Shown here: one piece after another, positions 26,518-34,159 of the stretch
How the letters are laid out: every line of letters starts with the position of its first letter
How positions within the stretch are numbered: the stretch's first letter is position 1
Source of the DNA: CAWFZT01 sp963820415
GTDB lineage: Bacteria; Chloroflexota; Anaerolineae; Anaerolineales; Anaerolineaceae
NCBI GenBank assembly: GCA_963820415.1
Contig: CAWFZT010000009.1
Coordinates: 124,001-188,000, forward strand
Direction: 5' to 3'
Length of the DNA: 64,000 nt
Program-made: the position numbers and the translations under genes
Notes under the pieces: generated by a model
Told to the model about the DNA's origin: nothing
The model's database searches: none
The model's input: only the letters and a program-made list of their open reading frames with translations

Positions 26518-28485
26518 TTATTTCCACGGTGGTCCTGGAGATTGCAATTCAACATACTTTCCCCCGCTTTCCTGCATGATGGAATAGTTGCTTCCCGGAT
26601 TCGTTACAGAAACCCCATAGCCGTACACAATGGAACCTGCTCCATTGATTTCGATACCACTTTGAACTTTGGAGTTCTCTAAGTAGATCAGTCCGCCGCT
26701 ATAGGCTGCCACAAAAAACATACTTGAGCTATAGATTTCGAATGTGGCTGGTGCCGCCCAGTTTCGTGGATCGAACAGATTAAAATCATAAACTTTAAGA
26801 TGAACGTATCCATATATGTTGGGCCATGCTGTCTGCAGGACTGAATTCTTTACCGTCATGGATGAATCAATACAGGGCAAGTCCCATGTGGTATTTTCAT
26901 ATAGCACTCCCTGGTCATTGCCAGGGACTCCTAGCTCTTTCAGCACGCACTCCACATAACCCGGAGTATCTTTATGGATAGCCCAACCCACATTGAAACC
27001 ATCGGGCGTGTTTGTGATGGTGACATGAACATTGTTTTCGAGACTGATATTCCTTGCATAAAGGTATGAATGCGTCACCCTGAAGATTGTATTCGGCCAA
27101 ATATTGGTAACTTCCCAATCGGTCCACTGTCCCTTTTTCGGCAGGCTTAACTCATAAGTCCCCGGCGGGAAGAAGAATTCGAACTCTGCATGATGGGCAT
27201 CGGAGATTTCCACCTGCGCGTTGTGAACGTCACCAAAGAGAGTGAGATTTACCGTGGAGAAATTGGTCGCAGTATAGTTGACCGAGCCCCAGATACTGCA
27301 CCACGGTGTCCCCACGAAATGATCGAACGAGACTGTTGAACCATCCTCAAACTTCCAGCTCACCCAAAATTGATTACCCGAAAACGCGTAAGAATTCTCG
27401 ATGACCAGTTTGCCACCCCCTTTCACGATCAATTGTGTTTGTTGATACTCCGTCTGCTGCCATAGAAGAAGGCTGTTCTTTATGACCAGGGTGCCAAATA
27501 CCTGGATGTCGTGCCTTCGATGAGGCCTGACAAAGACAATTTGATTCTCAAATGTGGTCACGTGATTGGCGGGAACGACGAAATTCTCGTCCAACACGGT
27601 TTGTTTTCTTGCATCCCCCGGCTGTTGTTTATAACCTCCAGCGGCATTATCCCAAACAGGCATGGATGGATCGCTGCCGTCGACAAAGCAGAAGGTGCAA
27701 TCGCCTTCATATTTCAAAAGGGAATCATTCCTGACAATCTGGTCTGCAGGTGCTATCTTTGCTATCTGACCGTCCTGTGTGAGCGCCCAGACGCGGATAT
27801 CATCCACACATGCTATTGCGCCTGGGGCAACCCCAAATCCCCCCATCCCGTTGGATCGTTTGCTGTCCGAAACACTAGCAATCAGTTGATCGTCAACGAA
27901 GAATTTGACTTGGCTGCCGGCAACCTCTATCCGAAGAACATACCAGCGATTCGCCTCGGTAGTAATGGGCGCCCCTCCCAGAGCTTCCACTGGGGAAATA
28001 TATGCCAGGGCGGCCCGCATATAGAACAACTGACCTCTATATCCATCGGTCGCGGAATTAATTCGTGCATAGATCTCTGCGCTTAGATTTGTATTCTGCT
28101 CCAGCAGTTTAACTCGCACCTCGACGGCATAATCCGTCCAATTCTGATACCCGAATTTGAACGTCTGCCAGCTATTTGAGATCGCGTTGCAGAAAACATT
28201 ATTTCCGGTCTCGTCACGCGATATAGACCAGGATCCGTCCACGGAAATCCCCTGCACCGGGCTCGCCTCGAAGTTCTGTTCATACAAGGTCGCCGCCTCT
28301 TGAGCCAGCACAAGGTCAGGTGTGCTGGTTGGGGTCAGCGTCTGTGTTGATGTTGGAGATGGTGTTGATGTTGGAGATGGTGTTGATGTTGGAGATGGTG
28401 TTAATGTTGGCGTATTACACCCCGTTAAAAACAAGAAAGTTATTATCACACCAACCAACTTCTGTGGGAATCTTAGTCTGCTCAT
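26518..28485 (-). CDS. Large secreted lipoprotein with LamG-like and beta-helix-like regions
   Basis: 655 aa. Signal peptide and lipobox: GVIITFLFLTGC. An S-P-T-S-T-P linker encoded by a perfect 18-bp triplicate follows. Residues ~60-230 resemble a concanavalin-like (family 16/LamG) sheet: YEQNFEASPVQGISVDGSWS and AEIYARINSATDGYRG. Residues ~290-655 have repeating strands (IQVFGTLVIKNSLLLW, KLVIENSYAF, STVNLTLFGDVHNAQVEIS) like a right-handed beta-helix. The function is not known; surface polysaccharide binding or processing together with the neighbouring GH99-like lipoprotein is likely but unproven. Confidence 0.65.
   Translation of the reverse strand: MSRLRFPQKLVGVIITFLFLTGCNTPTLTPSPTSTPSPTSTPSPTSTQTLTPTSTPDLVLAQEAATLYEQNFEASPVQGISVDGSWSISRDETGNNVFCNAISNSWQTFKFGYQNWTDYAVEVRVKLLEQNTNLSAEIYARINSATDGYRGQLFYMRAALAYISPVEALGGAPITTEANRWYVLRIEVAGSQVKFFVDDQLIASVSDSKRSNGMGGFGVAPGAIACVDDIRVWALTQDGQIAKIAPADQIVRNDSLLKYEGDCTFCFVDGSDPSMPVWDNAAGGYKQQPGDARKQTVLDENFVVPANHVTTFENQIVFVRPHRRHDIQVFGTLVIKNSLLLWQQTEYQQTQLIVKGGGKLVIENSYAFSGNQFWVSWKFEDGSTVSFDHFVGTPWCSIWGSVNYTATNFSTVNLTLFGDVHNAQVEISDAHHAEFEFFFPPGTYELSLPKKGQWTDWEVTNIWPNTIFRVTHSYLYARNISLENNVHVTITNTPDGFNVGWAIHKDTPGYVECVLKELGVPGNDQGVLYENTTWDLPCIDSSMTVKNSVLQTAWPNIYGYVHLKVYDFNLFDPRNWAAPATFEIYSSSMFFVAAYSGGLIYLENSKVQSGIEINGAGSIVYGYGVSVTNPGSNYSIMQESGGKYVELQSPGPPWK
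28345..28398. repeat. Perfect 18-bp direct repeat, three copies, inside lipoprotein gene
   Basis: TGTTGATGTTGGAGATGG occurs three times head to tail, followed by a partial copy. It encodes the linker (S-P-T-S-T-P)n of the lipoprotein on the minus strand. Such a repeat can change length by slippage. Confidence 0.85.
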
Positions 28486-29039
28486 TATGCACTCCTTCCG
28501 GCATAATTAAATTCCATCCGCCCAACGAATTAAGGATTGATGTGGCGGAGAATACCTATGCCGAAGCCCGGTTCAACGCGCCGCTATGTCTATCTATCCG
28601 AGTTGAGCTAAGTCGTTTTGGGAAGGCTGAGTTGTTCTTGGGGAGTAAATGTAGAACCTTCTCTGTGTCAGGGTCCACCACACAGAAACTATATGGATAT
28701 TGTATATCCTTTGAGCGAATTTACAAGTCAAATCCAAGAAACTTGGCAGGCACCTGCGCAATACTACATTTGTTTATAAAACCCCTATTCGGGTTGAAGA
28801 CGATTATGTAAGAGAAGAAAACAATTCAAAAGTGAACCTGGTGGGCATCGTTCACCACAACTGAAAGGTTGAGTCTGGATGCAGGTCATCCATATTCAAC
28901 ATCTCGATGACAGGCAAAGGAAGGAAAATAAGTCCTTCTCCTGTGAGAGCTTCTGTTACGGCAAGAAAAAATCCAAGGTTTTGCTATGAATTTCTGCAAA
29001 ACCCAGTAATTCAATAAAATCCACCCTGCATGGATCCAA
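28486..29039. other. Non-coding stretch left of the DNA methyltransferase
   Basis: Between two minus-strand genes. Apart from the first direct repeat (28828-28884), I see no coding or RNA signal; plus-strand open frames here have no ribosome sites and no family-like sequence. Confidence 0.5.
28828..28884. repeat. Direct repeat copy 1 flanking the methyltransferase
   Basis: 57 bp beginning AAAAGTGAAC and ending CTGGATGCAG. It aligns to 30201-30256 with one gap and about ten mismatches. Inside, GTGAAC and GTTCAC form an inverted repeat (28832-28837 and 28850-28855). Copy 1 starts 1373 bp before copy 2 and both are in the same orientation. Confidence 0.7.
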
Positions 29040-30065
29040 CTAAGCTATATCTTCTTGGGAACCCCCTATTTTATAGACTATCTGAATTTTCCCCTTCATT
29101 TCCGAATCGAGAAATGAAAGCTGAAAAAGACTTTTCTGAAAAGGTTTGGGGTCAAAGTTTACCCATTCAATATCCGGAACGCCAAGAAACCTTCGGGCCA
29201 TAACTTCCAATGCCTGAGGGTTTTCATCCACTAATATGAAACGTCTTCCCAGTTCCAAACAAGCTGCGCCTGTTGTTCCACTACCTGCAAAAAAATCTAA
29301 AACCCTGCCGCTTTTCGGTGAAGAAACTTGGATAATGCGCTTGAGAATTCCTAATGGCTTCTGGGTAGGATAGCCAGTTTTTTCTTTGCCGTTTGTCGGT
29401 ACAATTGTGTGCCACCAGGTGTCTGTTGGCATCTTTCCGAGTGCGGCTTTTTCGGGCCCTACAAGACCAGGAGCCATATAGGGAATGCGCTCCATATCAT
29501 CGAAATTGAAAATGTAATTGTCTCGATTTTTCACATAAAAAAGAATATTGTCGTGTTTTGTCGGCCATCGGTTTCTTGAACGGGCGCCATAATCATACGC
29601 CCATATGACCTCGTTCCTGAAATTCTCTCGCCCAAAAATCGTGTCCAGCAAAATTTTGCAGTAATGAACTTCACGATAATCGATGTGAAAATAGAAACTC
29701 CCATTAGGAGCGAGGACCCGATAGGCTTCTTTCATTCGGGGTTCTAGGAATGCCAAATAATCGGTAAACATGTCCGAATAAGCCTTCGATCCAATTTTTG
29801 TCGTTTCATAACGCTGCCCTTGGAAGCCGACCCTATCACCGGTTGTAGAACGAATTGTTTGGATTTGCGTTCGAACTTGCGACATCCCTATGTTGAAAGG
29901 TGGGTCGATGTAAATCAAGTCTATCGATCCAGAAGGCATACTTTGTAAAACAGGCAGATTGTCAATAAAAACAACCTTGTTCTTCACAGCACAACTTCTT
30001 TCTAACTTTGCATCCTTATGAGAAGTGATTGAGTAACATAAATCTACAGATCCATTGTAGATCAT
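29040..30065 (-). CDS. Site-specific DNA methyltransferase (beta-class, N4-C or N6-A)
   Basis: 341 aa. Motif order IV before I: SIDLIYIDPPFNIGMSQVRT, then DFFAGSGTTGAACLELGRRF with FILVDENPQ, as in the beta group of amino-methyltransferases. The target region between them contains MERIPYMAPGLVGPEKA and DTWWHTIVPTNGKEKTGYPT. The natural start may be a GTG near residue 26 (VKNKVVFIDNL), since earlier residues look atypical. No restriction enzyme gene lies next to it, so it may be an orphan methylase or the remainder of a system. Direct repeats flank the gene on both sides. Confidence 0.9.
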   Translation of the reverse strand: MIYNGSVDLCYSITSHKDAKLERSCAVKNKVVFIDNLPVLQSMPSGSIDLIYIDPPFNIGMSQVRTQIQTIRSTTGDRVGFQGQRYETTKIGSKAYSDMFTDYLAFLEPRMKEAYRVLAPNGSFYFHIDYREVHYCKILLDTIFGRENFRNEVIWAYDYGARSRNRWPTKHDNILFYVKNRDNYIFNFDDMERIPYMAPGLVGPEKAALGKMPTDTWWHTIVPTNGKEKTGYPTQKPLGILKRIIQVSSPKSGRVLDFFAGSGTTGAACLELGRRFILVDENPQALEVMARRFLGVPDIEWVNFDPKPFQKSLFQLSFLDSEMKGKIQIVYKIGGSQEDIA

Positions 30066-30200
30066 AATTTCTAAAAAAGATGAACTATATTTTATTGTTA
30101 AGATTCACAAGGGAATATTGGAATCCATCGACAGTAGATGATTCCCTGTTTTTTTCGCTCAAAAAAAAGGAGGCACTTATAAAGAGGTAGGTACAAACCT

Positions 30201-30256
30201 AAAAGTGAACATGGGGGTATCGTTCACCACAAATGAATAGCTGACCCTGAATGCAG
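30201..30256. repeat. Direct repeat copy 2 flanking the methyltransferase
   Basis: 56 bp beginning AAAAGTGAAC and ending CTGAATGCAG, homologous and parallel to 28828-28884. GTGAAC at 30205-30210 and GTTCAC at 30222-30227 keep the inverted repeat. Confidence 0.7.
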
Positions 30257-30350
30257 ATTCCTGTAGGAATCACGACGGCATCCAGGAGCAGGCAGCAGGC
30301 TTTACGTGTCCCTGCGCCTGTCAGCGTATATCTCACGGTATTCTTTATTC

Positions 30351-30382
30351 AGCCCGGCCAGTAATTTTGGCCGGGCTTTTTT
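30351..30382 (+). terminator. Strong Rho-independent terminator
   Basis: AGCCCGGCCA at 30351-30360 pairs with TGGCCGGGCT (30368-30377); a run of T follows. Located just before the HsdM remnant, so the remnant is probably isolated from upstream transcription. Confidence 0.8.
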
Positions 30383-30397
30383 GATTCTGCTCAGGAG

Positions 30398-30934
30398 GTG
30401 AGTAATAGCCGATACTCCAAATTGCTTCCCGAATTGGATTTACCCAGCCGGATGCTCAATGAGTGTGATGTGCATACCTTGCTGCGCCTGCCGACGGGTC
30501 TCTTCTACGCCCAGGGAGTCAAGGCCAACGTGCTGTTCTTTGACCGTAAGCCGGCCAGCGAAACCCCTTGGACGAAAACGCTGTGGATTTATGACCTGCG
30601 CACCAATCAAAACTTCACCTTGAAAACTAAAACACTTGCCCGGCAAGACCTGGATGAGTTTGTCGCCTGCTACAATCCTAACAACCGCCACGAACGCCAG
30701 CCCACCTGGTCATATGATAATCCCGGCGGCCGCTGGCGGGTTTTTAGTTATGAGGAACTGATGGGGCACGACAAGGCCAACCTGGATATCTCCTGGCTGC
30801 TGGATGAGTTGCTCGAAGATTCCGCCAACCTGCCGGAGCCAGACGTGCTGGCACACGAGATTGTGGAGGAGTTGGAGGCGGCGTTGGGGCAGTTTTCCGG
30901 GATTGTTGAAGAGTTGGGAAATGGAGAGAGTTGA
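30398..30934 (+). pseudogene. Type I restriction methylase HsdM, C-terminal remnant
   Basis: 178 codons from a GTG with a good AGGAGG. From about residue 22 the sequence matches the end of HsdM: CDVHTLLRLPTGLFYAQGVK, then ANVLFFDRKP, SETPWTKTLWIYDLRTNQNF and FVACYNPNNRHER, ending with a Glu-rich helix. The methyltransferase core with NPPF/Y is absent upstream, and the first ~20 residues are not HsdM-like. No hsdS or hsdR follows. It is a truncated, probably inactive gene, though its start and ribosome site look usable, so a short protein could still be made. Confidence 0.8.
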
Positions 30935-31404
30935 CCTGAGGCATGTGGGGCAGTTGTAATTATCGGGTTGTATATACAAAACCCCTATACTAGAATAAAC
31001 GCCAGAAATGAGAAATGCCCCGCGATGATGCAAACATCTGGGGCAATGGACGCCCCTGCGTCAGCCAGGATAGACACCGACATCGTCTTCCGAGTGGTCT
31101 ATGACAAAGGAAAACCCAATTTACCTGGTTGAATATCACCCAAAGGAAGCCAAATTCATCTTTCGCCCCGCCTAGAAGAAAATCGTGCAGCCGACCTGGC
31201 CTGCGCGCCGACCGGGCAGAACTGGAAGCGTTTGGGGGCGAAGGCAGGTGGCTTTTTCTAACCTGATTCCTCTTGAATTGTGGGCGAAAAGTGCTAAAAA
31301 CGAGTCATCAAGTATGAGGCCTATCACATACCTCTTGATGGACTGGAGAGCAAAGGTATCAAGAGTTTACTGGCCAGAAAAGAAAGGAAGGAATAGGAGG
31401 GATT
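30935..31404. other. Non-coding stretch after HsdM remnant
   Basis: No gene recognised. Short frames such as one beginning MTKENPIYLVEYHPKEAKFI at ~31100 stop after 24 residues. Probably decayed restriction-locus sequence. Confidence 0.45.
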
Positions 31405-31584
31405 ATGCAATACAAAGTTTTATATAACGAAGAACTTGACGTTCTTATTAGAGTGGTAAATGAAAACATACAAGCAGGATGGACTCCTTTGGGCGGCTTG
31501 GCTACAAGCCCTTGGGGTTCTTATTATCAAGCTATGATAAGGTCTATTAGAGAAACACAAAACGTAAAAGACACAATACAATAA
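31405..31584 (+). CDS. DUF1737-like small protein
   Basis: 59 aa, preceded by a perfect AGGAGG at 31395-31400. MQYKVLYNEELDVLIRVVNE, then AGWTPLGGLATSPWGSYYQA matches the short DUF1737 pattern (a leading strand, a helix of a counted Val-Asn, GWxPxGG, YYQAM). The function of this fold is unknown; small versions occur in accessory regions and phages. Codon use is AT-rich. It is a lone gene inside decayed sequence and is likely to be expressed. Confidence 0.7.
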   Translation: MQYKVLYNEELDVLIRVVNENIQAGWTPLGGLATSPWGSYYQAMIRSIRETQNVKDTIQ

Positions 31585-31819
31585 TGCTGGTATACCATAA
31601 TGCCATAATAGAATAATACCTTATTGACAGCTTCGAATAATTTTCCCCTGCATAAATGTGCTGGCCCAAAAGGATTATTCTTTTTAGTTTATGTGTCCAG
31701 GTGAAAAATTAATCACACCTATTTTGGCTTGCATTGTAGGGGAAAAGGGCTAAGAATGTGTTGTCTACCTGAGTACACAACCTAAACAAACCGATGGGCT
31801 AACGTAGCACAAGGGCCTA

Positions 31820-31847
31820 TTGACAAGACCCAAAAGCAGTATACAAT
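31820..31847 (+). promoter_or_regulatory. Sigma70-type promoter without downstream gene
   Basis: TTGACA at 31820-31825, a 16 bp spacer and TACAAT at 31842-31847. The expected start near 31854 leads into the folded GC-rich segment rather than a coding frame. Confidence 0.5.
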
Positions 31848-31853
31848 TCTATT

Positions 31854-31945
31854 AATAAATCGGCCCCGATAGGTGGGGAAAGCACTTCCCGGAGCCTGAC
31901 CCAAAACACCAGCAGGGTAGGTGGCCGGGCTGAAAGAATTATAAC
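31854..31945 (+). ncRNA. Candidate structured RNA
   Basis: Downstream of the promoter at 31820. The sequence contains CCCC-GATAGG-TGGGG, GGGAAAGCACTTCCC and GGCC...GGCC, so several short stems can form, and it is far more GC-rich than its surroundings. Parts recall riboswitch cores (CCGGAGCCTGACCC; GGGTAGGTGGCCGGG), but no known class fits fully. No protein gene follows on the plus strand. Confidence 0.3.
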
Positions 31946-32108
31946 CTTATCAAGCCTAGACACGTTACCCCGGTGGATACTTAACCGGTGATTTTATTTC
32001 CCCAAATCGCGTTAGTAGCGCACACGACTACTTCTTCAAATAGGAGGCAGTCGCCAACCACCGCCGCATATAGGGGGATAATCGACGACTACACCCTTAT
32101 TTACTGGC

Positions 32109-32194
32109 GGAGAGGGTGGGATTCGAACCCACGTTACCTTACGGTAAACACGCTCTCCAGGCGTGCGCGTTAGGCCAGACTACGCAACCTCTCC
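32109..32194 (-). tRNA. tRNA-Ser (GGA)
   Basis: 86 nt cloverleaf on the minus strand: acceptor GGAGAGG/CCTCTCC, anticodon stem CACGC/GCGTG with loop CTGGAGA (anticodon GGA), a long variable arm typical of tRNA-Ser, and T-arm GTGGGTTCGAATCCCAC. The CCA is not encoded. Confidence 0.95.
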
Positions 32195-32359
32195 AAAAAC
32201 CCGGCTGCCATGCCCGCCGGGCAAGCGCTATTATACCATGAACACTTGATTCCCCTCTTGGACATTTCTGGCAAACCGATGTATGATTGAAATAACAATA
32301 TTTATTGTTTTTATTCCGCCGTCCACAGGAGAGGGAAAGTTAAGATTATAGAGATCGCC

Positions 32360-32887
32360 ATGAGTAGAAAAAGCCTTCTTTCTGAGTTCATCTTCGTTTT
32401 TTGCCTGTTGATCTTATTAAGCGCCTGTGCGCCCACTGCTACGGCTACACCGACCTCCCGTGCGGCTGCCTTCCGCTCCCGGCCAACGCGTTCCCCTGAA
32501 GCTCCCACAGCCCTACCGGCAACCTCGACGCTCGTAGCCCTTCCAACGGGAACACCATTGCCCCCTCCTACTCCTACTCTGACTTCCGCGCCGCTGATGG
32601 ATTTCTCCACCGCCAGTATCTACAGCAGCGGCATTTTGCCGCGTTTTCAAGGCCTGATCACGATTAAATTGAATACCGACATCATCGGGCAATATTACGC
32701 CATTGTAGAGGACAATAAACCTTATACATGTACAACTTTCTCTGACCGGCCTCACCTGTTGTACTGCAGCGGTCCTTTGGCAGGGATAGATATGCTCGTC
32801 CATTTTGCTCTTTTTCAGAAGGGATTGACTTACCCGATCTTCCAGGCAGACGTCTATATGCCGCCTCTGGCAACCCTGACTCCCTGA
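32360..32887 (+). CDS. Secreted lipoprotein of unknown function
   Basis: 175 aa from ATG 32360. Signal peptide ending in the lipobox ILLSAC, a Thr/Ala-rich linker to residue ~75, and a ~95-residue beta-rich domain (FQGLITIKLNTDIIGQYYAI, TYPIFQADVYMPPLA). No family recognised. It lies 10 bp before a membrane protein gene with the same orientation and is probably cotranscribed. Confidence 0.7.
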   Translation: MSRKSLLSEFIFVFCLLILLSACAPTATATPTSRAAAFRSRPTRSPEAPTALPATSTLVALPTGTPLPPPTPTLTSAPLMDFSTASIYSSGILPRFQGLITIKLNTDIIGQYYAIVEDNKPYTCTTFSDRPHLLYCSGPLAGIDMLVHFALFQKGLTYPIFQADVYMPPLATLTP

Positions 32888-32897
32888 AGGGTGGCTG

Positions 32898-33767
32898 ATG
32901 CTCGGCTTTGACTTTTATAATTTCTGGAATACCGGCAGGGCTGTGCTGGCTGGCGCTGGCCCTTACAGCGTGCCCGACTTATTTTACCCACCTGCCATGG
33001 CTTACCTTTTTGCTGTGCTGGGGCTGCTGCCATTTAACCTTTCCTTTGGATTGTGGACCGGCCTGAACCTCATCCTGTTCCAGCGATCGATCGTCCATTT
33101 CCAAAAAGGCTGGCGGGGAATAGCCTGGCTGGCGTTTGCCCCGGCGACCTTCATATTAATTACTGGTCAAATCGACATCTTTTTTCTATGGCTGGCAAGT
33201 TTCCTGGCTTCGCGCGGGTGGAAAGCCGTGCTGGCAGGCGTTCTGATCACATTGAAACCCCAGATGGCCTTCATCATCCTGCCCTGGTACTTGCTGCAGT
33301 GGATCTTGCACCAGCGCTCCCAATTTCTTTTCTGGGCGGCCGGTACCCTGATTTTGCATACTTTACCACTAATCGCCGATCCTTTAATCTACCAGAAATG
33401 GCTGGCAGTAGCGAGGGGTGAATCGATCTGGCGCCTGGTTGCCAGTCCGGGGGTGTTTGCCTTGACTAATCTGAATATCCCTTTGATTCTGATCGGCATT
33501 CTGGCCGCCGTTATAGTGGTTTTTGGACTGGGGCGCGATAGCCTGTTTTCAAGAACAGCTCAATTGCTGGCCTTGCCGGCCGGGCTGTGGTACGAAAATG
33601 TGTTGCTGATCTGCTCGACGCCCTGGTGGCTGCTCCTTCCGCTTAGCTGGGTGGCCTTTCTGGCTGCATTCGAGGTACACAACAACTATCCATTCATTCT
33701 TATCCCGCTTGCCAGTTTTATCTGGCAGTGGTTCCACAAAAGCGAAAAAAGCGAACTTCATTGCTGA
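32898..33767 (+). CDS. GT87-family-like integral membrane glycosyltransferase
   Basis: 289 aa, about eight hydrophobic segments. The start MLGFDFYNFWNTGRAVLAGA with PYSVPDLFYPPAMAYLF is the typical luminal loop of polyprenyl-phosphate-dependent DUF2029/GT87 mannosyltransferases, and LITLKPQMAFIILPWYLL is the conserved KPQ region. These enzymes use lipid-linked sugars outside the membrane. The protein lacks the first helix usually seen before the DFxxFW motif, so it is shorter than most. The acceptor could be the cell-surface glycan (inference). Confidence 0.8.
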   Translation: MLGFDFYNFWNTGRAVLAGAGPYSVPDLFYPPAMAYLFAVLGLLPFNLSFGLWTGLNLILFQRSIVHFQKGWRGIAWLAFAPATFILITGQIDIFFLWLASFLASRGWKAVLAGVLITLKPQMAFIILPWYLLQWILHQRSQFLFWAAGTLILHTLPLIADPLIYQKWLAVARGESIWRLVASPGVFALTNLNIPLILIGILAAVIVVFGLGRDSLFSRTAQLLALPAGLWYENVLLICSTPWWLLLPLSWVAFLAAFEVHNNYPFILIPLASFIWQWFHKSEKSELHC

Positions 33768-33846
33768 AGATGTTTTGAAAACCGCATAATGGATTGTCAA
33801 AAAGGAAATAGGAAAAAGATAAGACCGAAAACTGGCGGTGGATGAC

Positions 33847-33875
33847 TTGTTTTTTTCTTTCCTCCCGTGTATAAT
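33847..33875 (+). promoter_or_regulatory. Promoter of tRNA-Val
   Basis: TTGTTT at 33847-33852, a 17 bp spacer and TATAAT at 33870-33875. The tRNA begins 11 bases downstream. Confidence 0.65.
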
Positions 33876-33886
33876 TCCTCTCACTC

Positions 33887-33960
33887 GGGCGGTTAGCTCA
33901 GTTGGTTAGAGCATTGCTTTGACATAGCAAAGGTCGTAGGTTCGAGCCCTATACCGCCCA
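33887..33960 (+). tRNA. tRNA-Val (GAC)
   Basis: 74 nt: acceptor GGGCGGT/ACCGCCC, D-arm TTAGCTCAGTTGGTTAGAGC, anticodon stem TTGCT/AGCAA with loop TTGACAT (anticodon GAC), T-arm TAGGTTCGAGCCCTA and discriminator A. It lies directly upstream of the SAM riboswitch. Confidence 0.95.
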
Positions 33961-33974
33961 CTTATACCTGGATA

Positions 33975-34085
33975 CTCATCAAGAGAGGTGGAGGGACCGG
34001 CCCTGGGATACCTCGGCAACCACGAGAAAAATCGCTGGTGCCAATTCCGGCAGAGCCTGTGCAAACGGGTGTTCTGGAAGATGAG
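33975..34085 (+). promoter_or_regulatory. SAM-I (S-box) riboswitch
   Basis: Contains the class signature in order: CTCATC (P1 5'), AAGAGAGGTGGAGGGACCGG, CGGCAACC, GGTGCCAATTCCGGC, and GATGAG (34080-34085) closing P1. When SAM is abundant, P1 is stabilised and the following terminator forms, switching off the methionine genes downstream. It sits just before metH, as expected for this class. No separate promoter was seen between tRNA-Val and the riboswitch; readthrough from the tRNA promoter is possible. Confidence 0.95.
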
Positions 34086-34107
34086 GGAATACTGCTCTAA
34101 CCACAGG

Positions 34108-34134
34108 CCTCTCCTCTCCAGAGAGGTGTTTTTG
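34108..34134 (+). terminator. Riboswitch-controlled terminator of the metH operon
   Basis: CCTCTC at 34108-34113 pairs with GAGAGG at 34121-34126 and is followed by TGTTTTT. The 5' stem can instead pair with the GATGAGGG segment of the riboswitch P1, giving an antiterminator when SAM is low. Confidence 0.75.
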
Positions 34135-34159
34135 TTAAACCGCCGTTTTGGAGGGCGCC

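Larger units (their letters stand above)
30066..30397. other. Non-coding stretch with repeat copy 2 and a terminator
   Basis: Holds the second direct repeat and a strong plus-strand terminator. A transcript of up to ~180 nt between 30201 and 30382 would be non-coding; no ribosome site and start are seen. Confidence 0.5.
31585..32108. other. Non-coding stretch before tRNA-Ser
   Basis: No gene seen. It contains a good promoter (31820-31847) and a GC-rich, fold-prone segment (31861-31945). The end touches the 3' side of tRNA-Ser, a usual integration site; I found no copy of the tRNA 3' end on the left side of the accessory region. Confidence 0.45.

Noticed and set aside
28320..28811. Plus-strand open frames across the lipoprotein start
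   Set aside because: They lie over the signal peptide and 18-bp repeat of the minus-strand gene and show no family-like sequence.
29040..30934. Complete restriction-modification system
   Set aside because: Only one methyltransferase and an HsdM tail are present; no restriction subunit or specificity subunit was found.
31861..31945. Cobalamin or c-di-GMP riboswitch
   Set aside because: Only short pieces resemble the cores; key conserved segments are missing and no fitting gene follows.
32109..32194. tRNA-Ser as proven integration site of the accessory region
   Set aside because: The region lies on its 3' side, but no direct copy of the tRNA end was found near 23.5-25 kb, so this stays a suspicion.
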